Shown here in pieces: positions 1-8,074 of a stretch of 64,000 nucleotides of DNA. The stretch spans positions 378,567 to 442,566 of the forward strand of contig NZ_SMRP01000004.1 in assembly GCF_004353915.1 (NCBI RefSeq), in the 5' to 3' direction. Position 1 is the stretch's first letter, and each line of letters begins with the position of its first letter. The DNA is from Paraburkholderia silviterrae (GTDB taxonomy: Bacteria > Pseudomonadota > Gammaproteobacteria > Burkholderiales > Burkholderiaceae). The notes under the pieces are model-generated. The model saw nothing but the letters and a program-made list of their open reading frames with translations, had not been told where the DNA came from and did no database searches. The position numbers and the translations under genes are program-made.

Positions 1-2
1 TC

Positions 3-479
3 GGGCGGCTGCTGGCGCGCGAGCGCGGGCCGTTCCTGCTTGCGGCGCATAGCTTCGGCTGCCTCGTGGCGGCGCATGCGCTCCAGCAGGGGCACGTTGG
101 CGCCAATGTGGCGGGCGTGCTGCTCGTCGCGCCCGCGAGCCCGGAAAAATTCCGCTTCGCCGGCGCCTTCGAGGCACGGCGTCTTCCTGTGCCTTCGATC
201 CTGGTGGGCAGCGAGACCGATCCGTGGATGCCGCTCGAAGGCGCGCACCGCCTCGCGCAGCAATTGGGCAGCGCATTCGTGAATCTTGGCGACGCGGGGC
301 ACATCAACACAGCGGCAGGCTTCGGCCCGTGGCCGCGCGCGAAATATTTCATCGATACGCTCGTGCATTGCGAAGCGCCCAGGCGTTTGCGCGACGATGC
401 GCAGCACGACGCGCATACGGCGAACGAAGCGGCGGACGGCATGCCGTTCAGCGTGAACGATCGCTTGAAGTTCGCCTGA
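3..479 (+). CDS. RBBP9/YdeN-type alpha/beta hydrolase, C-terminal part
   Basis: The frame is open from the window edge, so the N-terminus is missing. The visible part carries A-H-S-F-G-C, which matches the nucleophile elbow (G-H-S-x-G) of serine hydrolases. It then has a 'VGSETDPWMP' stretch, as at the catalytic Asp loop, and 'DAGHINTAAGFGPWP', as at the catalytic His. This Ser-Asp-His order and the GHIN-x-x-x-G-x-G-x-W-P ending are typical of the RBBP9/YdeN family of small intracellular serine hydrolases, whose substrates are poorly known. It converges with the acetate kinase gene. Family assignment is fairly secure; substrate unknown. Confidence 0.8.
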   Translation, partial: GRLLARERGPFLLAAHSFGCLVAAHALQQGHVGANVAGVLLVAPASPEKFRFAGAFEARRLPVPSILVGSETDPWMPLEGAHRLAQQLGSAFVNLGDAGHINTAAGFGPWPRAKYFIDTLVHCEAPRRLRDDAQHDAHTANEAADGMPFSVNDRLKFA

Positions 480-585
480 GGCTCACTCGAGATTCACCAA
501 ACCTCGACTCAGGTTCGCTTCGCGTTTGCTTGCTCCGGGCGCACGCAGGCGGCGCTGCAAGTTCGATGCGGCGCCGCAGCCTGCT

Positions 586-1848
586 TCAGCTCCGCAACGC
601 CTCGCGCAGCAGCCGGGCCGTATGCAGCGCGATCATGCCTTCCTCATCGGTGCGGATCGCGAAGACCGGCACGCGGCTCTCGCGCGAGCTCACGCGCTCC
701 TTGCCGGCGTCGTTGGCCGCCGCGTCTAGCGCGATGCCAAAGAGCGGCGCGAGCCGCTCGCACACCTGCGCGCGAATGGGCGCGGCATGCTCGCCGATCC
801 CGCCCGTCAACACCAGCGCATCGAGCCCGCCCAGCACCACGGCGAGCTTGCCCACTTCCTGCGCGATGCGATACGTGTAGAAGTCGATGGCGAGCTTCGC
901 CTGCTCGCTATCGCTCGCGAGCAGCTCGCGCATGTCGCTGCTCACGCCCGAGAGGCCCTTGAGGCCGGACTCGTGATAGAGCAGTTTCTCGATTTCGTCG
1001 TGGCCCATGTCGTGCGCCATCATCCACAGCACCGCGCCCGCGTCGAGCGAGCCGCAGCGCGTGCCCATGGGCAGGCCGTCGAGCGCGGTGAGGCCCATCG
1101 TCGTTTCCACGCTCTTGCCGTCTTTCATCGCGCACAGGCTCGCGCCGTTGCCCAGATGCGCGACGACCACGCGGCCGCGTGCGACGTCGGGCGCGGCGCT
1201 GTGCAGGTGGCGCGCGATGTACTCGTAGGAGAGGCCATGAAAGCCGTAGCGGCGGATGCCTTCCTCGTAATAGCGGTACGGCAGCGCGAAGAGCTGCGCC
1301 ATGATGTCGTTGCCCGCGTGAAAGGCCGTGTCGAAGCAGGCCACCTGCGGCAGCTCGGGCGCGGCCGTGCGCACGGCGCGGATCGCCGCGAGATTGTGCG
1401 GCTGATGCAGCGGCGCGAGCGGCGTGAGCGCGTCGAGTTGCTCGATCACCTTGTCGTCGATGAGCACCGCGTCCTTGAAGTGCGCGCCGCCATGCACCAC
1501 GCGGTGGCCGATCGCGGCGGGCGGCGTGTCGCGCAGGCCCACCGCGAGCACGAGGCGCAGCAGGCGGAACGCCGCGTCGTGGTCGGCGACCTGTGCGACC
1601 GGAAACTTCTCGTCGACGATCAAGCGGCCATCGGCCATGCGCGCGAGCACGCGCGGCGCCACGCCGATGCCTTCGATCTGGCCGCCCGCGCCGAAAATCG
1701 CGCGCGCGCCGCCTTCTGCGCGAGGGTCGTCGACGACGCGATACACCGAGCACTTGATGCTCGACGAGCCCGCATTCACGACCAGCACGATATGGCCTTC
1801 ATCGTGCACGTGAGCCAAGGAAGAGGGGGCAGCCGGGGTTGCAGTCAC
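586..1848 (-). CDS. ackA: Acetate kinase (acetate/propionate family kinase)
   Basis: This 420-residue protein interconverts acetyl phosphate + ADP and acetate + ATP in the cytoplasm. The N-terminal phosphate-binding motif N-A-G-S-S-S-I-K lies at about residues 25-32, and G-F-H-G-L-S and A-H-L-G-N-G-A-S motifs of the ASKHA fold follow. The frame is open further upstream, but the GTG at 1848 is chosen because it overlaps the stop of the upstream phosphotransacetylase gene (GTGA). The length then fits the family (about 400). Translational coupling with pta is inferred from this overlap. The pair, together with the divergent DUF3141 gene and fabI, points to acyl-CoA/acyl-phosphate handling linked to PHB rather than to the usual central Pta-AckA pathway. 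Confidence 0.92.
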   Translation of the reverse strand: MTATPAAPSSLAHVHDEGHIVLVVNAGSSSIKCSVYRVVDDPRAEGGARAIFGAGGQIEGIGVAPRVLARMADGRLIVDEKFPVAQVADHDAAFRLLRLVLAVGLRDTPPAAIGHRVVHGGAHFKDAVLIDDKVIEQLDALTPLAPLHQPHNLAAIRAVRTAAPELPQVACFDTAFHAGNDIMAQLFALPYRYYEEGIRRYGFHGLSYEYIARHLHSAAPDVARGRVVVAHLGNGASLCAMKDGKSVETTMGLTALDGLPMGTRCGSLDAGAVLWMMAHDMGHDEIEKLLYHESGLKGLSGVSSDMRELLASDSEQAKLAIDFYTYRIAQEVGKLAVVLGGLDALVLTGGIGEHAAPIRAQVCERLAPLFGIALDAAANDAGKERVSSRESRVPVFAIRTDEEGMIALHTARLLREALRS

Positions 1849-2786
1849 AGGGCCTCCGCGGTTTTGCGCGCGCGCCGCGCGTGAGCGAGCAGCACGGCGA
1901 TCGCGCAACTGCCGATGCGTGCGCGCACCGTGTCGGCGCGGCTCGTGAGGATGATCGGCACACGCGCGCCGAGCACGATGCCGGCCGCTTCCGCGCCGGC
2001 GAGAAAGGTCAGCTGCTTGGCGAGCATGTTGCCCGCTTCGAGGTCGGGCACCAGCAGGATGTCGGGGTCGCCCGCGACCTGCGAGACGATGCCCTTGATG
2101 CGCGCGGCCTCGGCGCTGATTGCGTTGTCGAAGGCGAGCGGGCCGTCGAGCAGGCCGCCCGTGATCTGGCCGCGGTCGGCCATCTTGCACAGCGCGGCGG
2201 CTTCGATGGTCGAGGGCATCTTCTCGGAGACTGTCTCGACCGCCGCGAGGATCGCCACCTTGGGCGTGGCGATGCCGAGCGCCTGCACGAGATCGATGGC
2301 GTTGCGCACGATGTCGGCCTTGTCGGCGAGCTTCGGGAAGATGTTGACGGCGGCGTCGGTGATGAAGAGCGGCTTGTGATACGTGGGCACGTCCATCGCG
2401 AACACGTGCGAGAGGCGGCGCTCCGTGCGCAGTCCGTTCGCGCCCAGGGCCACTTCGTGCAGCAGCTCGTCGGTATGCAGGCTGCCTTTCATGAGCAGCT
2501 CGGCCTCGCCCTCGCGCACGGCGAGCACGGCGCGCTCGGCTGCGGCGTGGCTATGCGGCGCGTCCACGATCGTGACGTTTTCGAGCGAGAGCCTGGCCTC
2601 TTGCGCCACCGAGCGGATCTTCGCCTCGGGGCCGACCAGGATCGGCACGATGAGGCCGAGGTTGGCGGCGTCGAGCGCGCCCGTGAGCGACGAGACATCG
2701 CACGGATGCGCGACTGCCGTGGGCACGGGCGCGAGGCCCGCGCAGCGGGCCAGCAGGGCAGAGTACTTGTCGGGCGTTGCAGTCAT
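1845..2786 (-). CDS. pta: Phosphate acetyl/butyryltransferase family protein
   Basis: This protein of about 313 residues matches the PTA/PTB domain, which transfers an acyl group between CoA and phosphate. It shows V-A-H-P-C-D near the start, P-I-L-V-G-P, and a C-terminal 'NMLAKQLTFLAGAEAAGIVLGARVPIILTSRAD' type ending that is typical of the family. Many proteobacterial relatives carry an extra N-terminal MaoC-like hydratase domain; it is absent here. The ATG at 2786 is preferred, since family members begin shortly before this point and a GGA-rich stretch lies upstream; ATGs at 2804 and 2813 are alternatives. It is the first gene of a two-gene operon with ackA. The acyl chain (acetyl or butyryl) cannot be told from sequence. 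Confidence 0.85.
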   Translation of the reverse strand: MTATPDKYSALLARCAGLAPVPTAVAHPCDVSSLTGALDAANLGLIVPILVGPEAKIRSVAQEARLSLENVTIVDAPHSHAAAERAVLAVREGEAELLMKGSLHTDELLHEVALGANGLRTERRLSHVFAMDVPTYHKPLFITDAAVNIFPKLADKADIVRNAIDLVQALGIATPKVAILAAVETVSEKMPSTIEAAALCKMADRGQITGGLLDGPLAFDNAISAEAARIKGIVSQVAGDPDILLVPDLEAGNMLAKQLTFLAGAEAAGIVLGARVPIILTSRADTVRARIGSCAIAVLLAHARRARKTAEAL

Positions 2787-3092
2787 GTCGGTTGTCCATT
2801 CCATGCAAGGCAAGCTGAACCACGGGTGCGCTGCGGCGCGCCTTCACGTCTTCATGCCGTCATGCCGTCATGCTGCGGCGCGCAAAGCGCTAACAGTGTA
2901 GTCCAGCGCGTAAGGCGCCGACCGCAAAGTGCACAGCCGTCCCTGGCCGTGCGCGGCGGTCCGCCAAAAGCATTCGGAATGCATTGCCCACGCATCGGCA
3001 AAGGGCGGCACGCAGGCGTGTTTTCTGTCACGCCGGCTTCACGCCGACGCGCGATCATGACGCGATAACGCGTCAGCGCGAACCGGCCCGCC

Positions 3093-3121
3093 TTGACATT
3101 GCGTCCAGCCCTGCCTAGATT
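3093..3121 (+). promoter_or_regulatory. Sigma-70 promoter of the DUF3141 gene
   Basis: A perfect -35 TTGACA (3093-3098), a 17-bp spacer and a -10 TAGATT (3116-3121) point toward the DUF3141 gene. The expected start of transcription near 3128 gives a leader of about 245 nt. The rest of the 587-bp gap to the divergent pta gene shows no credible gene. Confidence 0.7.
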
Positions 3122-3127
3122 GGAATA

Positions 3128-3138
3128 CTGCAGTGCAG
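3128..3138. promoter_or_regulatory. CTGC-N3-GCAG dyad, candidate PhaR operator
   Basis: The palindrome CTGCA-G-TGCAG sits at the expected transcription start of the DUF3141 promoter. PhaR, the PHB-responsive repressor, was reported to bind CTGC-N3/4-GCAG in Paracoccus (from memory). The match and the placement are seen in the sequence; control by PhaR is an inference. Confidence 0.45.
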
Positions 3139-3373
3139 CATGACTGCCGCGCGCATTCGCCTGCCACTTGCGTGCCGCGAGCGTCCGGTGCCTTCATGCC
3201 GCGCTTTCGCCCGCTTTCGCCCGCTTTCGCCCATTTGTTGCTGCGGCCCGCCGTTGCTCATGACGGCGGGTGCTGCAGCCGAGCGTCCCGTGTGCCGTTC
3301 CCGCGATGCGCGCCATGCGTCGCGCGTTCGCCATCCGCGCTGGCCGCGCGCCCCGTTAAAGGAGATTCGTCTC

Positions 3374-6337
3374 GTGGCAGTATCCGCCTTCTCGCCTGCG
3401 CTCTCGTCCGATTCCACGCCGACTTCCGTCCCTTCCCCGTTCTGGCCCCTCTGGCCGCTGCAGGCGCTCCAGGGTTTTCAGCCTTTCCAGCCTCTGGCAG
3501 AGGCATTCGCCGAATCCGCCGGGGCCGCGCAATCGTCGCTCGGTTCGGCGCTCAATTCGGCGTTCAGTTCGGCGCTGAACACGGCGTTCTCGTCGGCGGC
3601 CGCGCCGTTCGCCGCGTTCAACGTGACGCGCGAGCCCTCGGCTGCGGCGTCCATGCCCGCCATCCCTGCGCTGCCTGCGTCGGCGCCCGCCGCGATCCAG
3701 CCGCTGTTCGACTACCTGTTCGACGCCTGGCAGCGCGGCGTCCTGTTCCTCGACGTGCTGCGCGAGCGCGGCAACCAGACCTACATGCACGAGAAGGCCG
3801 GCATGCCGCCGGTGCTCGCGTTCGACTACGAAGTGATCGTCGATGGCCGCGAGCTGAAGGATCCCTGCAATTACGCGCTCCTGCGCATCAAGCCCGAGGC
3901 GGGTGTGAGCACCGACGCGCGCATGCGCCCGTTCGTCGTGATCGATCCGCGCGCGGGGCACGGCCCCGGCATCGCGGGCTTCAAGATGGACAGCGAAGTG
4001 GGTATCGCACTGCGCAAGGGCCATCCGTGCTACTTCGTGACCTTCTTCCCGCTGCCGACTGAAACGCAAACGATCCAGTCGGTCGGCGAAGCGGAAATCG
4101 CCTTCCTGCGCAAGGTGCGCGAGCTGCACCCCGACGCGGACGGCCTGCCTTTCGTAATCGGCAACTGCCAGGGCGGCTGGGCCGCGGCGCTCGTGGCGGC
4201 GTCCGCGCCCTCGCTCGTCGGGCCGCTCATGCTCGCGGGCTCGCCGCTTTCGTACTGGGCCGGCGTGCGCGGCAAGAACCCCATGCGCTATTCGGGCGGC
4301 ATGCTGGGCGGCTCGTGGATGTCGTCGCTCGCCGCCGATCTCGGCGACGGCCGCTTCGACGGCGCGCATCTCGTCACGAACTTCGAGAACCTCAATCCCT
4401 CGAACACGTTTTGGGGCAAGCTCTACAACCTCTACGCGAAGGTCGATACGGAGCGCGAGCGCTTTCTCGAATTCGAGCGCTGGTGGGGCGGCCACTACCA
4501 GCTGAACCGCGCCGAGATCGACTGGATCGTGCAGAACCTGTTCGTCGGCAATCACCTCACGCGCAACGAGGTCTACGCGAAGCATGCGCGCGCGCCGGTG
4601 GACCTGCGCAACATCCGCACGCCGATCGTCGTGCTCGCCTCGTGGGGCGACAACATCACGCCGCCGCAGCAGGCGCTGAACTGGATCCCCGACCTCTACG
4701 CGAGCGTGGACGAGATCGTCGCCAACGAGCAGGTGATCGTCTACTGCCTGCACGACAAGGTGGGGCACCTGGGCATCTTCGTTTCGGCGAGCGTGGCGAA
4801 TAAGGAGCACACCGAACTGTTTTCGGCGCTCGATCTGATCGACGTGCTGCCGCCGGGCCTCTACGAAGCGAAGATCACCGATTCGACGCCGCAAGCCGCG
4901 CGGCTCGAGGCGCTCGAAGGGCGCTACCAGATCCACTTCGAGCGCCGCACCATCGACGACATTCTCGCGCTGGACGACGGCCGCGACGACGAGCAGCCGT
5001 TCGAAGTGGTGCGCCGCATCGCGGAGAACAATCAGCGCTTCTATGACCTGTATGTCTCGCCGTTCGTGCGCGCGTCGAGCAATGCGCTTTCGGCACATCT
5101 GCTGCGCGAGACGCATCCGTCGCGCGTGGAGCGCAGCCTCTTCAGCGACGCGAATCCGGCGCTCGGCGTGCTGCCCGCCGTGGCTGAGGCGGTGCGCGCG
5201 CACCGCTTGCCCGCCGCGCCCGACAATCCGTTCACGCTGATCGAGAAGCAGGTCTCGGCGAGCATCGAAGGTGCGTGGGACGCCTGGCGCGACGCGCGCG
5301 ACGCATGGGTCGAACGCACGTTCTACGGCGTCTACACGGCGCCCTGGGTGCAGGCGTGGGTGGGCGTCGCGCCCAATACGCCGCTCGACCCGGTCGCGCC
5401 GCCGCTCACCGCGTTGCGCAAGGAGCTCGCGCAGCAGCGCCTGCGTGCCGCGCGCGAGCACGTGCACAAGGGCACGCTCGTCGACGCGTTCATGCGCATC
5501 ATGGCCTACCTCGCCGACGAGATGCACGTGGTGCAGTATCGCCCGTTCCAGCGCATGCGCGAGCTCGCGCGCGAATACATGGGCGATCGGCAGCCGAGCA
5601 TCGCTGAGCTCAAGGAGTCGGCTCGCCGCCAGGGCGCGATCGTGCAGCTCGACGCGAATGCCGCCATCGAGGCGCTTGCCGGGCTGGTGCCGGACATGCG
5701 CACGCGCCGCCTGCTGCTTTCGGTGGTGTATCAGGTCGCGACGGCCTATGCGCCGCTAGAGGGCGGGCGCGCCGAACGTTTCGCCGAGGTCCAGCGCGTG
5801 CTGGGCGTCGAGCCGGGCAGCGAGAAGGAGCCGATGCCGCCGCCGGGTAGCGGCAACGCGGGCAGTGCGGGCAACGCGGGCAGTGGAGGCAACGCAGGCA
5901 GTGCGGCCGGTTCGGGCAACGCTGGCGGGAAGCCGGAAGCGGGGTCGGCTGCGGGCGCTGCCGCTGGGCCTGGCGACGCGGCGGGCGCAGCGCAGGCTGA
6001 GGCTTCGGCATCGCCCGTGCAACCTGCCGAGGAAGCTGCGCCGGTGCGCACCAGCACGAAGGCGCCGAAAGCGGCCAAGGCAACGGCCAAGACAACGGCG
6101 ACGAAGACAACGGCGACGAAGACAACGGCGACGAAGACAACGGCGACGAAAAAGGCCGCGGCACGGACGAAAGCAGCCAAGCCCGCTGCAGCAGAGGCAG
6201 AGGCGCCTGAAGCGAAAGCAGCGGCGAAGACGTCGCCCGCACGGCGTGCCCGCGCCGCAGCGAGCGTAACTTCTTCGACGCGCGCTGCGCGTCCGGCGGC
6301 GGCGCGGCGCCGCGCGTCGTCCGCGACGGGCAAGTGA
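3374..6337 (+). CDS. DUF3141 PHA-synthase-like alpha/beta hydrolase with Lys/Ala-rich tail
   Basis: The frame is open from 3140, but the GTG at 3374 follows a strong AAAGGAG site by 10 bases and is taken as the start (987 residues). A low-complexity N-terminus leads into an alpha/beta-hydrolase core. The core has the lipase-like box G-N-C-Q-G-G (Cys265), an Asp in W-G-D-N-I-T-P-P (Asp426) and a His in V-G-H-L-G (His465), the Cys-Asp-His arrangement of PHA synthases (PhaC). From about residue 820 the chain turns into a Gly/Asn/Ala-rich linker and then a Lys/Ala/Thr-rich tail resembling histone H1 or PhaF-type tails. DUF3141 proteins are known near pta-ackA-fabI but have no settled activity. 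Polymer synthesis or hydrolysis of an acyl thioester is possible; neither is shown. Confidence 0.85.
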   Translation: MAVSAFSPALSSDSTPTSVPSPFWPLWPLQALQGFQPFQPLAEAFAESAGAAQSSLGSALNSAFSSALNTAFSSAAAPFAAFNVTREPSAAASMPAIPALPASAPAAIQPLFDYLFDAWQRGVLFLDVLRERGNQTYMHEKAGMPPVLAFDYEVIVDGRELKDPCNYALLRIKPEAGVSTDARMRPFVVIDPRAGHGPGIAGFKMDSEVGIALRKGHPCYFVTFFPLPTETQTIQSVGEAEIAFLRKVRELHPDADGLPFVIGNCQGGWAAALVAASAPSLVGPLMLAGSPLSYWAGVRGKNPMRYSGGMLGGSWMSSLAADLGDGRFDGAHLVTNFENLNPSNTFWGKLYNLYAKVDTERERFLEFERWWGGHYQLNRAEIDWIVQNLFVGNHLTRNEVYAKHARAPVDLRNIRTPIVVLASWGDNITPPQQALNWIPDLYASVDEIVANEQVIVYCLHDKVGHLGIFVSASVANKEHTELFSALDLIDVLPPGLYEAKITDSTPQAARLEALEGRYQIHFERRTIDDILALDDGRDDEQPFEVVRRIAENNQRFYDLYVSPFVRASSNALSAHLLRETHPSRVERSLFSDANPALGVLPAVAEAVRAHRLPAAPDNPFTLIEKQVSASIEGAWDAWRDARDAWVERTFYGVYTAPWVQAWVGVAPNTPLDPVAPPLTALRKELAQQRLRAAREHVHKGTLVDAFMRIMAYLADEMHVVQYRPFQRMRELAREYMGDRQPSIAELKESARRQGAIVQLDANAAIEALAGLVPDMRTRRLLLSVVYQVATAYAPLEGGRAERFAEVQRVLGVEPGSEKEPMPPPGSGNAGSAGNAGSGGNAGSAAGSGNAGGKPEAGSAAGAAAGPGDAAGAAQAEASASPVQPAEEAAPVRTSTKAPKAAKATAKTTATKTTATKTTATKTTATKKAAARTKAAKPAAAEAEAPEAKAAAKTSPARRARAAASVTSSTRAARPAAARRRASSATGK
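6091..6150 (+). repeat. Four perfect copies of a 15-bp repeat inside the DUF3141 tail
   Basis: The unit GACAACGGCGACGAA occurs four times without change (6091, 6106, 6121, 6136). It encodes a Lys-Thr-Thr-Ala-Thr repeat at about residues 906-925. The period is a multiple of three, so copy-number change would lengthen or shorten the basic tail without a frameshift. Confidence 0.95.
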
Positions 6338-6485
6338 CGCGGGCCATCGCGTTGCACATGAACTAAAGAACCTGAGAGAGCGCGCCGCGCGCGTCGTATA
6401 TAAGAAACGCGCGTGCGCGCACCCAGGCGCGAATCGGGAGGGCGTTGATCCTGGACCGATTCGCGCCCTTTCGTCGAGGCAAACC

Positions 6486-7265
6486 ATGCAGACTCTTCCG
6501 GACCGGCCACTCGCCGGAATGCGCGCCCTCGTGACGGGCGTGGCCAACGCCGAATCGATTGCCTATGGTTGCGCGCGTGCCTTCTCCGAGCTTGGCGCCG
6601 AACTCGCGCTCACCTACCTCAACGACAAGGCTAAGCCCTACGTCGAGCCGCTCGCGAACGAGCTCGGTGCAACGCTGCTGCTGCCGCTCGATGTCGAGGA
6701 CGATGCGCAGCTCGACGCTGTCTTCGACACCGTGCGCGAGCGCTGGGGCTCGCTCGACATCGTGCTGCATTCCATCGCCTATGCACCGAAGGCCGATCTG
6801 CAGGGTGGCTTGCTCGAATCGTCGGCGCAGGGCTTCGCCTATGCGATGGATGTCTCGTGCCACTCTTTCATCCGCATGGCGAAGCGCGCCGCGCCGCTCA
6901 TGCCGCGCGGCGGTACGCTCTTCGCAATGAGCTATGACGGCGCGAATCGCGTCGTGCCGAACTACAGTCTGATGGGCCCGGTGAAGGCGGCACTCGAAGC
7001 ATCGTGCCGCTATCTCGCCTATGAGCTCGGGCCGCTCGGCATCCGCGTGCATGCGATCTCGCCGGGGCCGCTCAAGACGCGTGCCGCTTCGGGGCTGCCC
7101 GATTTCGACCGCATGCTCGCGGACGCGGTCGAGCGCGCGCCGTTAGGCGAACTGGTCGACATCATGGACGTCGGCTATGCGACGGCCTATCTCGCGACGC
7201 GCTACGCGCGGCGCCTGACCGGCAATACGGTCTATGTCGACGGCGGCGCGCACATCATGGCTTGA
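6486..7265 (+). CDS. fabI: Enoyl-ACP reductase, FabI type
   Basis: This 259-residue SDR-fold enzyme reduces enoyl-ACP with NAD(P)H in fatty acid synthesis. The FabI pattern Y-x9-Y-x6-K is intact: Tyr150, Tyr160 and Lys167, in M-S-Y-x...P-N-Y-S-L-M-G-P-V-K. The N-terminal cofactor site reads V-T-G-V-A-N. A GAGG site precedes the ATG. A candidate -10 (TATATA, about 6397) lies in the 148-bp gap after the DUF3141 gene, so it may have its own promoter. The S-Y-D-G-A-N-R-V-V loop replaces the S-Y-L-G-A-E-R-A of housekeeping FabI, so this is probably a second, specialised FabI of the DUF3141-pta-ackA neighbourhood. Confidence 0.88.
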   Translation: MQTLPDRPLAGMRALVTGVANAESIAYGCARAFSELGAELALTYLNDKAKPYVEPLANELGATLLLPLDVEDDAQLDAVFDTVRERWGSLDIVLHSIAYAPKADLQGGLLESSAQGFAYAMDVSCHSFIRMAKRAAPLMPRGGTLFAMSYDGANRVVPNYSLMGPVKAALEASCRYLAYELGPLGIRVHAISPGPLKTRAASGLPDFDRMLADAVERAPLGELVDIMDVGYATAYLATRYARRLTGNTVYVDGGAHIMA

Positions 7266-7290
7266 GCGCGCGCTCGTGCGCGAAGCCGGG

Positions 7291-7315
7291 CGCCTCGCCG
7301 CCAGGCGGCGAGGCG
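7291..7315 (+). terminator. GC-rich 12-bp inverted repeat after fabI
   Basis: Perfect arms 7291-7302 and 7304-7315 lie 25 bases past the fabI stop. There is no strong T tract, so intrinsic termination is uncertain, but position and stability suggest a 3' end structure. Confidence 0.5.
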
Positions 7316-7376
7316 CGCCTGTAATTCGCGCATTTTTCGGCCTGTTTCGCGCGTTCAACACGCTCGATGCGCCCGC

Positions 7377-7676
7377 TTACCAGCGACGATAGCCGTAGTC
7401 GCCATCACGGTCGCCCCAGCGGCGGTCGTGGCCCCAACGATGCTCGTCCCAGCGATGCTCATCCCAGCGGCGTTCTTCCCAGCGGTGGTAGGCCCAGCGG
7501 CGGTCGTCGTCGCGCCAGCCGACGTAGGCCGGCGCCGCATAGACCGGAGCGGGTGCCGCGTAGACCGGCACCGGTGCGCCAACGGCGAGTCCCACGGAGA
7601 CGCCGGCCGTCGCGCTCTGCGAGACGGCGAGAATCGTTGCGCCCGCACCCAGTGCGGCAATGAGTTTCGCGTTCAT
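7377..7676 (-). CDS. Small exported PXPV/Trp-Arg repeat protein
   Basis: The 99-residue product starts with a signal peptide (MNAKLIAALGAGATILAVSQ..., cleavage after Ala-Thr-Ala likely). It continues with P-V-P-V-Y-A-A-P repeats and ends in a block of R-R-W-D-E-H type repeats rich in Trp, Arg, His and Asp. AAAGGAG lies 6 bases before the ATG. It looks like the PXPV-repeat small envelope proteins found in Burkholderia, whose function is unknown. The repeat block is encoded by near-identical units of 12-15 bp. Confidence 0.7.
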   Translation of the reverse strand: MNAKLIAALGAGATILAVSQSATAGVSVGLAVGAPVPVYAAPAPVYAAPAYVGWRDDDRRWAYHRWEERRWDEHRWDEHRWGHDRRWGDRDGDYGYRRW

Positions 7677-7811
7677 TCGAGTCTCCTTTGGCTCGTTGAA
7701 TGGACGCCTCCAATCTAGTTCGGGCCGCGGCGCGGTGAATTACGAAACTGCAACAATCGTCTCGGTCTCACGAGGCGGTGCGTGCTTGCCGCGCTGTCGA
7801 GTGCCATCGCC

Positions 7812-7840
7812 AAAAAGAGAAAAAGCCCTGAAAACAGGGC
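7812..7840 (-). terminator. Intrinsic terminator on the minus strand with no gene in front of it
   Basis: Read on the minus strand, GCCCTG-TTTT-CAGGGC (7825-7840) is followed by TTTTTCTCTTTTT. No minus-strand gene ends here; the next one downstream (7377-7676) starts after it. It therefore ends either an unannotated RNA or a leader transcript of the PXPV gene. Confidence 0.65.
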
Positions 7841-8000
7841 GAAACGCCAATCAATGCCGCTTTGTGAAAAGAACGGATGCGTCCTGGCTGGACGCAAGAT
7901 GTTGCGCATTTCTGGCGCGCGTAACGTGCGCTGGACGAGCGTGCAGCAAGCGAGCCAGTAAGTATCGGTAATATTGTTTTGCAGAGTATGTAACCTGTGT
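7825..8000 (-). ncRNA. Candidate small RNA ending at an orphan terminator
   Basis: The stretch upstream of the orphan terminator contains a second hairpin, GCGTCC-N5-GGACGC (7879-7895), and is less GC-rich than the flanks. No convincing protein is encoded on either strand between 7677 and 8074. The 5' end is not determined; 8000 is only a guess. This would be a structured RNA of about 100-200 nt. Confidence 0.35.
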
Positions 8001-8074
8001 AACGAGTTAAAAACATAGACTCGCGCTTTACCGTATCGCGAGGCTTCGGCTTCGCTTCGTTGCAAGGTTCAGCG

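Noticed and set aside
3356..5527. Long minus-strand ORF opposite the DUF3141 gene
   Set aside because: Arg/His/Val-rich translation typical of the antisense frame of a GC-rich gene; no motif, and the plus-strand product is a clear family member.
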